64,000 nt of DNA from NCBI RefSeq assembly GCF_041505935.1, contig NZ_CP140110.1. One strand, given 5' to 3'. The position numbers were made by a program, and so were the translations under genes. The DNA is from Fervidobacterium_A thailandense. GTDB taxonomy: Bacteria; Thermotogota; Thermotogae; Thermotogales; Fervidobacteriaceae. Below, one piece after another: positions 33,576-41,761 of the stretch (the first letter of the stretch is position 1; every line of letters starts with the position of its first letter). The notes under the pieces were generated by a model that was not told where the DNA came from, ran no database searches, and saw nothing but the letters and a program-made list of their open reading frames with translations.

Positions 33576-33938
33576 TCAAACGCCGTCTTCTTTGTGGAAA
33601 AACAGGTGCGAGATTGAACCGATTACCACGCCCAAGATCATGTGAGCAAAGCCAAAAGAGGCTCCCCCCTTTGCCAATGCCGAAAGTAGAACGTGGACCG
33701 ATTCAACATCCTTAAAGAGCAAGTATCCGATCAGCTGGGTTAGGAAAAATGCTCCTATCGGGGCGGCGATGTTACACATCAACGTGGACACAAACTTTAA
33801 TTCCTTACCGCACACGAAAGCCAAGATCAGAATAAAGAATTCTGGAAAAAAGCCGATTGCAAAGTTTTCAAAAACTCTGTACACAATTGCGTAAGTCTCG
33901 GCTAAAATCAGCGTTCCAACTATCAGTGCTGTCATCAT
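33576..33938 (-). CDS. Small membrane protein, four predicted segments, unknown
   Basis: The ATG at 33938 overlaps the stop of the flavin reductase-like gene by 4 bases, so it is translationally coupled to it. The 120-residue protein is almost all hydrophobic, with segments near 3-20, 28-45, 55-75 and 90-112, and a short hydrophilic C-terminus HKEDGV. One Cys is in each of the second and third segments (VCGKEL, LMCNIA). I do not recognise a family. Pairing with a flavoprotein could mean membrane electron transfer or cofactor transport, which is speculative. Confidence 0.65.
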   Translation of the reverse strand: MMTALIVGTLILAETYAIVYRVFENFAIGFFPEFFILILAFVCGKELKFVSTLMCNIAAPIGAFFLTQLIGYLLFKDVESVHVLLSALAKGGASFGFAHMILGVVIGSISHLFFHKEDGV

Positions 33939-34528
33939 TGCTCGTCACGCCCCAAGGTAGACTCGTTTAAAAATCTTAAGGCATCTTCCTTCGTAAAGGA
34001 TACGGAATTAACTGAATGTGCGCACGAGTAAAGATCGTTTCCCATGTACAGCAGAGTGCTCCTCCCTACTCCTGTGTTAAAGTAGTCCTCATCATAGTGG
34101 ACACCGAGGATCTGTCCTACGTACAGAACATGGTCTCCAAGGGGTTCGAACTTTACCAACTTGCATTCGTAAACGGCAACGGCCCTTTCGAGAATTGGAA
34201 CGTTGAGAACATTTCCAATTGTCCACTCACCACCAGGTATCCTCGATTTATCGACCTCCCGCCCGGACAACCTGCCGAACGTGCCGGCTAACCTGTAGTC
34301 TTTAAAGTCAAGAAAGTTCAGCGAGAATTCGTGGGCTTTTTCAAGTAGTGACGAAGTAAAACGTTTTGGTGATATGGCCACACCGTACAAAGGTGGATCG
34401 AAGGATAACTGCGTGTGCCACGCGGCGGACATAAAATTCACCACATCCCCCACCTTCACACCGACCACCGCAACAGGGAAAGGGTAATGAAAGTAGAACT
34501 TCGAAGGATTCTTGGAAAACTTTTTCAT
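33935..34528 (-). CDS. Flavin reductase-like FMN-binding protein
   Basis: The 197-residue protein has the flavin reductase-like fold of the PF01613 family: FYFHYPFPVAVVGVKVGDVVNFMSAAWHT in outline near the N-terminus, DPPLYGVAISPKRFTS, LNFLDFKDY and later PLGDHVLYVGQILGVHYDE. Such proteins bind FMN and reduce flavin or pass electrons; partner unknown. The ATG at 34528 is preferred to the one at 34534 because a GGGGGG site lies 6 bases upstream of it. A promoter with extended -10 is at 34588-34596 and the next gene is coupled at the stop. Confidence 0.85.
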   Translation of the reverse strand: MKKFSKNPSKFYFHYPFPVAVVGVKVGDVVNFMSAAWHTQLSFDPPLYGVAISPKRFTSSLLEKAHEFSLNFLDFKDYRLAGTFGRLSGREVDKSRIPGGEWTIGNVLNVPILERAVAVYECKLVKFEPLGDHVLYVGQILGVHYDEDYFNTGVGRSTLLYMGNDLYSCAHSVNSVSFTKEDALRFLNESTLGRDEQ

Positions 34529-34587
34529 TTTCATCCCCCCGATGGCAACTTTTACTTGCGTGAATCACGTTGAACACGCCTACCAAA

Positions 34588-34596
34588 ATTATACCA
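34588..34596 (-). promoter_or_regulatory. Extended -10 for flavin reductase-like gene
   Basis: On the minus strand TGGTATAAT, a perfect TATAAT with TG one base upstream. The -35 (about 34610-34615, GAACAA) is poor. It lies about 60 bases before the start codon. Confidence 0.6.
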
Positions 34597-34636
34597 TTGT
34601 GCGCGAAAATTGTTCTATTCATTTTCCTTGCCCGTG

Positions 34637-34645
34637 TGATATAAT
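34637..34645 (+). promoter_or_regulatory. Extended -10 for gatA and the long plus-strand operon
   Basis: TGATATAAT, a perfect TATAAT with extended TG. It is divergent from the promoter at 34588-34596, about 45 bases away. The leader to the gatA start is about 75 bases. I see no other clear promoter in the following 20 kb. Confidence 0.6.
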
Positions 34646-34728
34646 AGCTTGTGAAATTCGTGTTCCTAGAGTTATAGAGTGGCCGATAAGAACACCGCCG
34701 GACAACACTTTCCTGGGAGGTGTGTTTT

Positions 34729-36102
34729 TTGATTTTGACAAAAGAAGATTTTAAAAAAATGACCCTTAAAGAGGCTCTCGCGTATCCTTCCAAAGAGGAG
34801 CTCGTCCAGCTTTCACTCGGAGTCATCGACGAAGAAGACAAGCGTCTCAACGCGTTCATAACGGTCAACAGAGCGCCTGGCAAGGGAATACCGATGGGAA
34901 TAAAGGATAACATCAACATTCAAGGTCTTCCCACGACCTGTGCCTCGAAGATCCTGGCCAACTACGTTGCCACGTTCGACGCAACCGTCATTAGAAAGCT
35001 GAGGAAAGCTGGTTTTGCGTTCATGGGAAAGACAAACCTCGACGAATTTGCAATGGGGGCGAGTACGGAATATTCTGCCTTTGGACCTTCGCGAAATCCA
35101 CACGACCTGGAGAGAGTTGCGGGTGGTAGTAGCGGTGGTTCGGCAGCTGCGGTTGCCTCCGGTGAAGTAATCGCCGCACTGGGTAGTGACACCGGTGGTT
35201 CTATAAGACAACCGGCGGCGTTCTGCGGAGTTGTGGGATTCAAACCTACTTACGGTTTGGTTTCGCGCTACGGTCTTGTAGCATTTGCCTCATCGCTTGA
35301 TCAGATCGGGCCGATTACGAAAACGGTAGAGGATGCTGCTTTGGTTATGAACATTATTGCCGGGAAAGACGAGCACGATGCGACCACCGTTGATCGGGAA
35401 ATCAACTTCACGGAATTCATAGGTAAGACGCTCGACGGTATGAAAATTGCGGTTGCAAAGCAATCGTTCAGTGAGGGTGTTGAGGACGGAATCAAAGAGA
35501 GAACCAACGAATTTATCAAGTTCATTGAGCGTTTGGGTAACAAGGTGGATGTCGTTGATATTCCGGAACTCAGGTACGTTGTTGCAACGTATTACATAAT
35601 CGCTCCCGCTGAGGTTAGCTCTAACTTGGCCAGGTTCGATGGGGTGAAGTACGGCCTGAGGTTATCCGGTAAGTCACTCCGAGAACTTTACGAGAAAACC
35701 AGGGGAAACGGTTTTGGTGAAGAAGTGAGGAGGCGCATACTAATAGGCACCTTCACTTTGAGTGCGGCGTATTATGACGCTTATTTCGAAAAGGCTCAGA
35801 AGGTCAGAAGGTTGATTTCAAAAAAATTTGCCGAGCTCTTTGAGAGTTACGATTTCGTCGTTACACCAACAGCTCCAGTTACTGCTTTTAAAGTGGGGTC
35901 GGTCTCCGACCCTATGGTTTATTATCTTATGGACATCTTCACCATACCAGCCAACTTGGCTGGACTACCGGCGATCAGCATTCCTTTTGGAAAAGTCGAT
36001 CACTTACCCGTTGGTATGCAGATTATGGGGCCGAGATTTTCGGATGCCAAGTTACTCGGATTTGCTGATCACGTGTTCAGGATGACGCACCACAAGGGGT
36101 GA
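34729..36102 (+). CDS. gatA: Asp/Glu-tRNA amidotransferase subunit A
   Basis: GatA supplies ammonia from glutamine for amidation of Asp-tRNA(Asn) or Glu-tRNA(Gln). The 457-residue protein has the amidase triad Lys59 (GIKDN), cis-Ser134 (GGSSGGS) and nucleophile Ser158 (TGGSIR), with the spacing seen in characterised GatA. It is somewhat short at the N-terminus. The TTG at 34729 is chosen because GGGAGG lies 8 bases upstream; a TTG two codons later is possible. gatB follows after 4 bases. gatC is not recognisable nearby. Confidence 0.94.
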   Translation: MILTKEDFKKMTLKEALAYPSKEELVQLSLGVIDEEDKRLNAFITVNRAPGKGIPMGIKDNINIQGLPTTCASKILANYVATFDATVIRKLRKAGFAFMGKTNLDEFAMGASTEYSAFGPSRNPHDLERVAGGSSGGSAAAVASGEVIAALGSDTGGSIRQPAAFCGVVGFKPTYGLVSRYGLVAFASSLDQIGPITKTVEDAALVMNIIAGKDEHDATTVDREINFTEFIGKTLDGMKIAVAKQSFSEGVEDGIKERTNEFIKFIERLGNKVDVVDIPELRYVVATYYIIAPAEVSSNLARFDGVKYGLRLSGKSLRELYEKTRGNGFGEEVRRRILIGTFTLSAAYYDAYFEKAQKVRRLISKKFAELFESYDFVVTPTAPVTAFKVGSVSDPMVYYLMDIFTIPANLAGLPAISIPFGKVDHLPVGMQIMGPRFSDAKLLGFADHVFRMTHHKG

Positions 36103-36106
36103 GACG

Positions 36107-37540
36107 ATGGGAAGGTACAAACCAATAATCGGACTTGAGATACACGTCCAACTCAGCACAAGAACGAAAGCTTTCTGCAACTGTCCTGCGGACGTCTTTG
36201 AACTGGAACCGAACACCGCAATATGTCCCGTTTGTACTGGCCAGCCTGGCGCGCTTCCGGTACCTTCGTTGGAAATGTTTGAACTTGGTGTCAAACTTGC
36301 AACAGCCCTGAACTGTAAGATAAACGAATACTCGAGGTTCGATAGGAAGAATTACTTTTACCCGGATTTGCCAAAGGGTTACCAGATCACACAGTTCTTC
36401 TACCCGTTGGCTGAGTACGGTTGGCTGATGGTGAACGGTAAAAAGATCAGGATAAGGCGTATTCACCTTGAGGAGGACGCAGGAAAGCTCCTCCACGCCG
36501 GTGACAGTATTACCGAAGCGGAGTACTCACTTGTTGATATGAACCGCTGCGGCATTCCACTTGCGGAAATCGTCACCGAGCCAGATATTGAATCACCTGA
36601 AGAAGCACGTATTTTTATGGAGAAGTTGCGCACTATACTTCGCTACATAGGTGTGAGTTCCGGAGATATGGAAAAGGGAGCTCTCCGGTGTGATGCGAAT
36701 ATCTCAGTTGTGGACACCGAAACCGGACGACAGAGCAACAAGGTCGAGGTCAAAAATATGAATTCCTTCAAGTTCGTTGAAAAAGCGTTGGAGTACGAAT
36801 TCGAGAGGATAGTTAATTTAATGGAAAAAGGCGAGCCGGTGGAACGGGAAACGAGGGGCTGGAACCTGTCGACGAAAACGACCGTCAGCATGAGGAGCAA
36901 AGAAGAAGCGCACGATTACAGGTACTTTCCGGAGCCGGATATCCCACCTGTTATCCTGAGCCGAGAATTCATAGAGAACGTTCAAAAAAGTATCGGTGAA
37001 TTACCGGATCAAAGGGTTGAAAGATTTGTTCGCGAGTACGCGTTGAGCGAGAAGGAAGCAAATATCCTCGTTGAAGACAAGGCTATTGCCGACTTTTTTG
37101 AGGACGTGGTGAAGCGCACCAACGATCCGAAGGAAACAGCCAACTGGTTTCTGACCGAATACTTCAGACTAATTGGCGAGCACGGAACTGAAAAATTGAA
37201 AGTTACGGCCGAGACGTTCGTCGAATTGTTCGAGCTGATCAAAAAAGGTACGATCTCCAGGAACATGGCGAAAGAAATCTTCCAAGAAAGTTCGTTATCC
37301 GGTAAATCCCCGAAACTCATCGTTGAGGAGAAAGGGTTGAAGCAGATAGACGATGTTGGAGAGCTGGAGAAAATCGTGGTGCGTGTCCTCGAAGCGAACC
37401 CGCAACAGGTTGAGGCATTCAAGAAAGGAAAGGAAGGCTTGTTTAGCTTTTTCGTCGGTCAGGTCATGAAAGAAACTAAAGGGAAGGCGAACCCGAAGAC
37501 CGTAACGGAAATTCTCAACAAACACTTGCGCGGTTCTTGA
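36107..37540 (+). CDS. gatB: Asp/Glu-tRNA amidotransferase subunit B
   Basis: GatB binds the misacylated tRNA and carries out the kinase/transamidation step. The 477-residue protein starts YKPIIGLEIHVQLSTRTKAFCNCPADVF in outline, with zinc-type cysteines CNC and CPVC (about 25-45), HLEEDAGKLLH, DMNRCGIPLAEIVTEPDI, RCDANISV and a C-terminal helical tRNA-binding region (about 400-477, YqeY-like). Length is normal. It begins 4 bases after gatA. The next gene, an envelope protein, begins 31 bases after its stop. Confidence 0.97.
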   Translation: MGRYKPIIGLEIHVQLSTRTKAFCNCPADVFELEPNTAICPVCTGQPGALPVPSLEMFELGVKLATALNCKINEYSRFDRKNYFYPDLPKGYQITQFFYPLAEYGWLMVNGKKIRIRRIHLEEDAGKLLHAGDSITEAEYSLVDMNRCGIPLAEIVTEPDIESPEEARIFMEKLRTILRYIGVSSGDMEKGALRCDANISVVDTETGRQSNKVEVKNMNSFKFVEKALEYEFERIVNLMEKGEPVERETRGWNLSTKTTVSMRSKEEAHDYRYFPEPDIPPVILSREFIENVQKSIGELPDQRVERFVREYALSEKEANILVEDKAIADFFEDVVKRTNDPKETANWFLTEYFRLIGEHGTEKLKVTAETFVELFELIKKGTISRNMAKEIFQESSLSGKSPKLIVEEKGLKQIDDVGELEKIVVRVLEANPQQVEAFKKGKEGLFSFFVGQVMKETKGKANPKTVTEILNKHLRGS

Positions 37541-37571
37541 ATTCTTTAAACATGACATGGGGTGATCTCCG

Positions 37572-38423
37572 GTGAGAAAACTCAAATCGTCTTTACTTTC
37601 CGTGGCCCTCATACTCTTGGGTGTAACACTTGGCTTCGCGTTCAGCGTCTCGGCATCTGGAATTTACAACGCGTTCACGGTGAGCAGCTTCAATCTTGCC
37701 TTGGTTTACGAGTATCCGAATCTGGCCTTTGGGATTAACCTCTCGGATGTGAACGAGCGGACCGAGAGTTACAAGCTTGGTTTTGTCAACGTAAAGCGCA
37801 AAATCGACAAGAGCTATTTTGAGTTGCTATCCTTTGTAGGTGCAACGAACGGTCTTGTTCTTACACTGGGTTATGAGAATTACTCGATACCAACGACCGG
37901 TTTCGAGAGAACGTACTACATTTCCTCTTATCAAACTTTGGTCTCGGAGTACACCAAAACGTGGATTTCTTTGCCGAGTATACCGTTCGGTGAGGGTAGC
38001 ATAGGTCCCTTCGCGTTGAACTACGAAGGTTTTAGACTGTCCAAACTTGGTGACCATAACGTCTCGCTAAATTTGAAAAGAGGTTTTGCTTTATTCGACA
38101 CAGTTCAGTTGAGCTATCTTGAACTTGGAAGCATTTACTCGCTGGGATTTTTTGTTTTTTCCGACAAATCCCTCGAGCAAGGTATCACCGTTAACCTTGG
38201 CTGGGATTTTGCGGAAAATCGCATAGTTGGGTTGTTAGGTGGTAGGTTCTTCATCGAGTTTGATGAACTGAGATTTTTCTTTGGCGCTTACGGGACTTAC
38301 CTTCCCAGTGCTTCGAAGGTTAAATACGGTATTTGGGTACGCTTCCTCTCACCTTTGGCTGGAGATTTAATCGTTCAAAATAACGTGGCCTACTTCAAGG
38401 TGAGAGTGACCTTCGGTGAGTGA
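37572..38423 (+). CDS. Secreted beta-rich protein, possible outer-membrane (toga) barrel
   Basis: A signal peptide (1-24 or so, LLSVALILLGVTLGFAFS) precedes about 255 residues of alternating Gly/aromatic strands such as NLAFGINLSD, GLVLTLGYENYSI, YSLGFFVFSD and GITVNLGWDF, ending AYFKVRVTFGE. This looks like a small beta-barrel or beta-sandwich of the outer envelope. No recognised family. The GTG at 37572 follows GGGGTGATC. Its end overlaps hemW by 8 bases. Placing among translation and wall genes gives no specific function. Confidence 0.7.
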   Translation: MRKLKSSLLSVALILLGVTLGFAFSVSASGIYNAFTVSSFNLALVYEYPNLAFGINLSDVNERTESYKLGFVNVKRKIDKSYFELLSFVGATNGLVLTLGYENYSIPTTGFERTYYISSYQTLVSEYTKTWISLPSIPFGEGSIGPFALNYEGFRLSKLGDHNVSLNLKRGFALFDTVQLSYLELGSIYSLGFFVFSDKSLEQGITVNLGWDFAENRIVGLLGGRFFIEFDELRFFFGAYGTYLPSASKVKYGIWVRFLSPLAGDLIVQNNVAYFKVRVTFGE

Positions 38424-39537
38424 CGCCGGTTTGGGACTGTACATCCATCTACCGTTTTGCAAATCGAAATGTGTTTACTGTGATTTTGTGAGCTTTGTAA
38501 AGCGTTCTGAGTCGGAGGTTGAAGAGTACGTCGAATACCTTTTAAATGAGATAAAGCTCTACGAAAGTGTGCTTTCGCGGGGGATTTCAACCCTTTACAT
38601 CGGTGGTGGAACACCAAGTACCGTTTCTTCAAAACTTTTGAGCCGGATTTTCAAAACACTGGAACCGTACCTGAAAAACGCAAGTGAACTGACAATAGAA
38701 GTCAACCCCGATTCGTTCGATCAGGAAAAGGCCACCCACTACAAAGAACTCGGTATCAACCGCCTCAGTATGGGACTCCAGAGCGCGGATGATAACGTAT
38801 TGAGAAAATCTGGCAGACTCTACGATTTTGAGACGTTCCTGAGGAAGTACGATCTGGCAAGGCGGTTCTTCGATAACGTTAACGTTGATTTCATAATCGG
38901 CCTGCCAGGTGAGTCATGGTACACCATCGAGGCGAACATTGTCTTCGTTAGCGATTTCAAACCCGACCACGTTTCGGTGTACTTACTGGAAACCCACGAA
39001 GAAACCTTACACCATCAAGTACTCAAAAAGCCTGACGATCAAACTTTTATGCGCTACGATGAGTTTATCAAGTTTCTGAAGAGTGCCGGGTACGAGCGTT
39101 ACGAGATATCGAATTTTGCGCTGGACGGAAAGTACTGTCGGCATAACCTAAAGTACTGGTTCAACGAAGATTACGTAGGTATTGGAGTATCGGCCGGTGG
39201 ACACATCGGACGAACGCGGTACAATAACTATGAAGAACTTAACGATTACTACATCGCGCTCTCCGAGGGAAGATTTCCCCGTAGCTACGAATCAGAAAAC
39301 AGTCCACAACGTGAAGCCCTCGAAACACTTTTCATGGCGCTGAGGACGAAATGGGGTATGAGCGTGGAAAGTGTTTTTAAACGAACCGGTGTCGATGTTT
39401 CAGAGGTTTACACTAAATTGCGGGCACGTTTTGATTTCTTCGACGGGGAAAAGTTGTCCGAGGTAGGTATGGATTTCAGTAACCTGTTTTTCGTGAAACT
39501 GCTCGAGGTTTGGGAATCGGTATTTGGGTACGTGTGA
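38416..39537 (+). CDS. hemW: Radical SAM heme chaperone HemW-like protein
   Basis: The 373-residue protein has the radical-SAM cysteines in LYIHLPFCKSKCVYCDF (about 8-24) followed by LYIGGGTPSTVS, EVNPDSFDQEK, GINRLSMGLQS and GLPGE, and the C-terminal HemW-type domain (EISNFALDGKYCRHNLKYW in outline). Such proteins, long annotated as coproporphyrinogen oxidase-like, include the heme chaperone HemW. The GTG start at 38416 overlaps the previous gene. Whether this organism needs heme insertion is not visible here. Confidence 0.9.
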   Translation: MSDAGLGLYIHLPFCKSKCVYCDFVSFVKRSESEVEEYVEYLLNEIKLYESVLSRGISTLYIGGGTPSTVSSKLLSRIFKTLEPYLKNASELTIEVNPDSFDQEKATHYKELGINRLSMGLQSADDNVLRKSGRLYDFETFLRKYDLARRFFDNVNVDFIIGLPGESWYTIEANIVFVSDFKPDHVSVYLLETHEETLHHQVLKKPDDQTFMRYDEFIKFLKSAGYERYEISNFALDGKYCRHNLKYWFNEDYVGIGVSAGGHIGRTRYNNYEELNDYYIALSEGRFPRSYESENSPQREALETLFMALRTKWGMSVESVFKRTGVDVSEVYTKLRARFDFFDGEKLSEVGMDFSNLFFVKLLEVWESVFGYV

Positions 39538-39565
39538 ATTTTTTAACCGCAAATGGGGGATTCTC

Positions 39566-40675
39566 ATGAGGCAGGAGCTTATCGTTACGCTCGTTTGCTA
39601 TTTCATACTCTTCATCATCGGTGCGATAGCAATGTACAGCCTCGATATCGCTAAGGAAATGGTGCTTGGTGTGCAAAGCAACTTTTTTCAAAAGCACATC
39701 TTTACAACGATAATAGGATTCTTAACGTTTCTGATAGCTGTGAACATTCCATACCAGGTATTTTACAGATATTACAAACTTTTCTACCTTCTTGGGATAG
39801 GTTTACTCGGTATGGTTTTCGCGTTCCCAAAGATAAACGGTGTGCACAGGTGGATCCGGATAGGTTCGTTCACGATCCAACCGTCGGAATTTGCAAAGAT
39901 ATTACTCGTGCTCTTCCTTTCCATGTACGTTGAACAAAACAAGGATCGTATGGAGAGCTTTTGGAATGGTTTTCTTTTGCCGATGCTGTTCTCTGGGGTT
40001 TACGCTGCCTTGATAATGTTACAACCGAATTTAAGTACGGCCATACTTGTCCTTTTCGTTTCCATGCTTGCACTGTACTACGGCGGAACGAAGCTTTTGT
40101 ACGTCCTTTCAACGTTAGTTGCCGGAGTTGTGGCCTTAATGATCGCTTCGGCTTTTGGGTATCTTCATAGTTACCAGATAATGAGGTTATCTCACTTTTT
40201 CAGCGGTAACCTTGCACCGCAAGTTGACATAGCCTTGAAAGCGGTTAAGAACTCAGGTCTTACGGGGGCCGGCTTGCTTGGAGGGTATATGAAGGTCTAC
40301 GTGCCGGAGGCCGAGAGTGATTTCGTACTTGCGGTTATCGGTGAAGATTTTGGTTTTTTTGGCATTCTAATCATATTGATAACCTACTTGTTTCTTGCGT
40401 ATGCATTGATGAGAATTTCCAGCTTTATTGAACGTCTTTCACTGAGAGTTTTCACGTGGTCTTACGTGACTTTGATACTGCTCCATTTAACGATAAACCT
40501 GGGCGTGTTCGCCGGTATGCTACCGGTTACCGGAGTTCCACTACCGTTCATCAGCACGGGTGGAAGTTCGATGATCGCATTACTCGCCGGATTCGGAGTG
40601 ATCATATCCGGTGTCTTCTACAAAGAGGGACGACCATCTTACGGACCAGCAGAGGGTGATGATCTTGGGAAGTAA
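39566..40675 (+). CDS. ftsW: FtsW/RodA-family peptidoglycan polymerase
   Basis: The 369-residue protein has about ten membrane segments and the SEDS-family motifs RWIRIGSFTIQPSEFAKI (about 97-114) and GVPLPFISTGGSSMIALLAG (near 330-349). SEDS proteins polymerise lipid II. Because murG and murC follow, it is more likely FtsW (division) than RodA. The ATG at 39566 has GGGGGAT 5 bases upstream. Its end overlaps murG by 17 bases. Confidence 0.9.
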   Translation: MRQELIVTLVCYFILFIIGAIAMYSLDIAKEMVLGVQSNFFQKHIFTTIIGFLTFLIAVNIPYQVFYRYYKLFYLLGIGLLGMVFAFPKINGVHRWIRIGSFTIQPSEFAKILLVLFLSMYVEQNKDRMESFWNGFLLPMLFSGVYAALIMLQPNLSTAILVLFVSMLALYYGGTKLLYVLSTLVAGVVALMIASAFGYLHSYQIMRLSHFFSGNLAPQVDIALKAVKNSGLTGAGLLGGYMKVYVPEAESDFVLAVIGEDFGFFGILIILITYLFLAYALMRISSFIERLSLRVFTWSYVTLILLHLTINLGVFAGMLPVTGVPLPFISTGGSSMIALLAGFGVIISGVFYKEGRPSYGPAEGDDLGK

Positions 40676-41717
40676 CGCCAGTGATGCGACGAGCTTGCGG
40701 ATTTCAGCGGCCGGAGGAGTCACGGGTGGACATTTGTATCCGAACCTGGCCGTTCTCGAAGAGTTTGCCGGGAGGCTAAATACTGAAGTTTTGTACTTTT
40801 GTGTAGAGGGGAAGCTGGAGGAGAAATTACTGCCGGTGTTCCATCCAGAGTACAAGCGAGTTTCGTTGAGAGTTCAGGGGTTGTTACGTCCAATATACCA
40901 TCCAGCCAATGTGATCAGGATTTTGCGCATAATTTCCAACGAAGGAAAAATTAAGGCGAATCTGAAATCTTTCAGACCGGACTTCAGTTACGTGTCTGGT
41001 GGCTACGTGAGTTATCCAGTTGCTCTGGCTTCAAAACGATTAGGTGTACCTGTCTTCGTTCAAGAACAGAACACAATTCCCGGGAAGTCAAATGTTGCAA
41101 TTTCACGTTTTGCCGAGCGGATTTTCGTGGCCTTCGAGGAGAGTATTACTCACTTTCCACCCGAGGTTAGGAACCGGATCGTCATCACGGGTAACCCGAT
41201 TTGGGTGAGGGAAGGCAAGGTGGAGCTTGCACACCCAACGGTTCTTATTGTAGGGGGTAGTGGCGGTAGCGAGTTTCTCAACGCACTTGCATTGGAACTA
41301 GCCAAACGTATGCCCGATGTGAACTTCGTACTTTCAACGGGTGGAAAATCGTTAGATACAGCTGATTTGCCAAAAAATTTGGAAGTAAAGAACTACATCG
41401 ACAACATGTTCGCTTACTGGCGCGCGGTCGACTGTGCGATAACGCGCGCCGGGGCAACAACCATCTCTGAACTGATTCACTTCAACGTTCCGGCGATCGT
41501 TATTCCTTGGGAAGGTGCCACCGAGGGGCATCAAGTTATCAACGCGAAGATTTTCGAGAAAACGGGGCTTGGGAAGATGATACGGGAATCAGATGCTTCG
41601 GTCGATAAGGTTGAATGGGAACTCAGGCACCTTCTCTTACATGGTCGAGTTTTCAGTGAAAGGGAGAACCCTGCGAAAAAGATTGTCGATGAGATCCTGC
41701 GTGTAATTTCCCGCTGA
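40659..41717 (+). CDS. murG: UDP-GlcNAc lipid I transferase MurG
   Basis: MurG makes lipid II from lipid I. The 352-residue protein has the N-terminal nucleotide/lipid loop AAGGVTGGHLYPNLAVLEE (about residues 18-36, with Val where many have Gly), VSGGYVSYPVALA, FVQEQNTIPG, VVVGGSGGSEFLN-type second loop (IVGGSGGSE) and the donor-site ITRAGATTISELIHFNVPAIVIPWEG in outline. The start is uncertain: the ATG at 40659 overlaps its own AGAGGGTG site, and a TTG at 40665 is better spaced. It overlaps ftsW by 17 bases. murC follows 44 bases downstream. Confidence 0.94.
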   Translation: MILGSNASDATSLRISAAGGVTGGHLYPNLAVLEEFAGRLNTEVLYFCVEGKLEEKLLPVFHPEYKRVSLRVQGLLRPIYHPANVIRILRIISNEGKIKANLKSFRPDFSYVSGGYVSYPVALASKRLGVPVFVQEQNTIPGKSNVAISRFAERIFVAFEESITHFPPEVRNRIVITGNPIWVREGKVELAHPTVLIVGGSGGSEFLNALALELAKRMPDVNFVLSTGGKSLDTADLPKNLEVKNYIDNMFAYWRAVDCAITRAGATTISELIHFNVPAIVIPWEGATEGHQVINAKIFEKTGLGKMIRESDASVDKVEWELRHLLLHGRVFSERENPAKKIVDEILRVISR

Positions 41718-41761
41718 GCGATGAAATCGTGTAAAATTGGGTACCGAGGGAGGTTTTGAAG

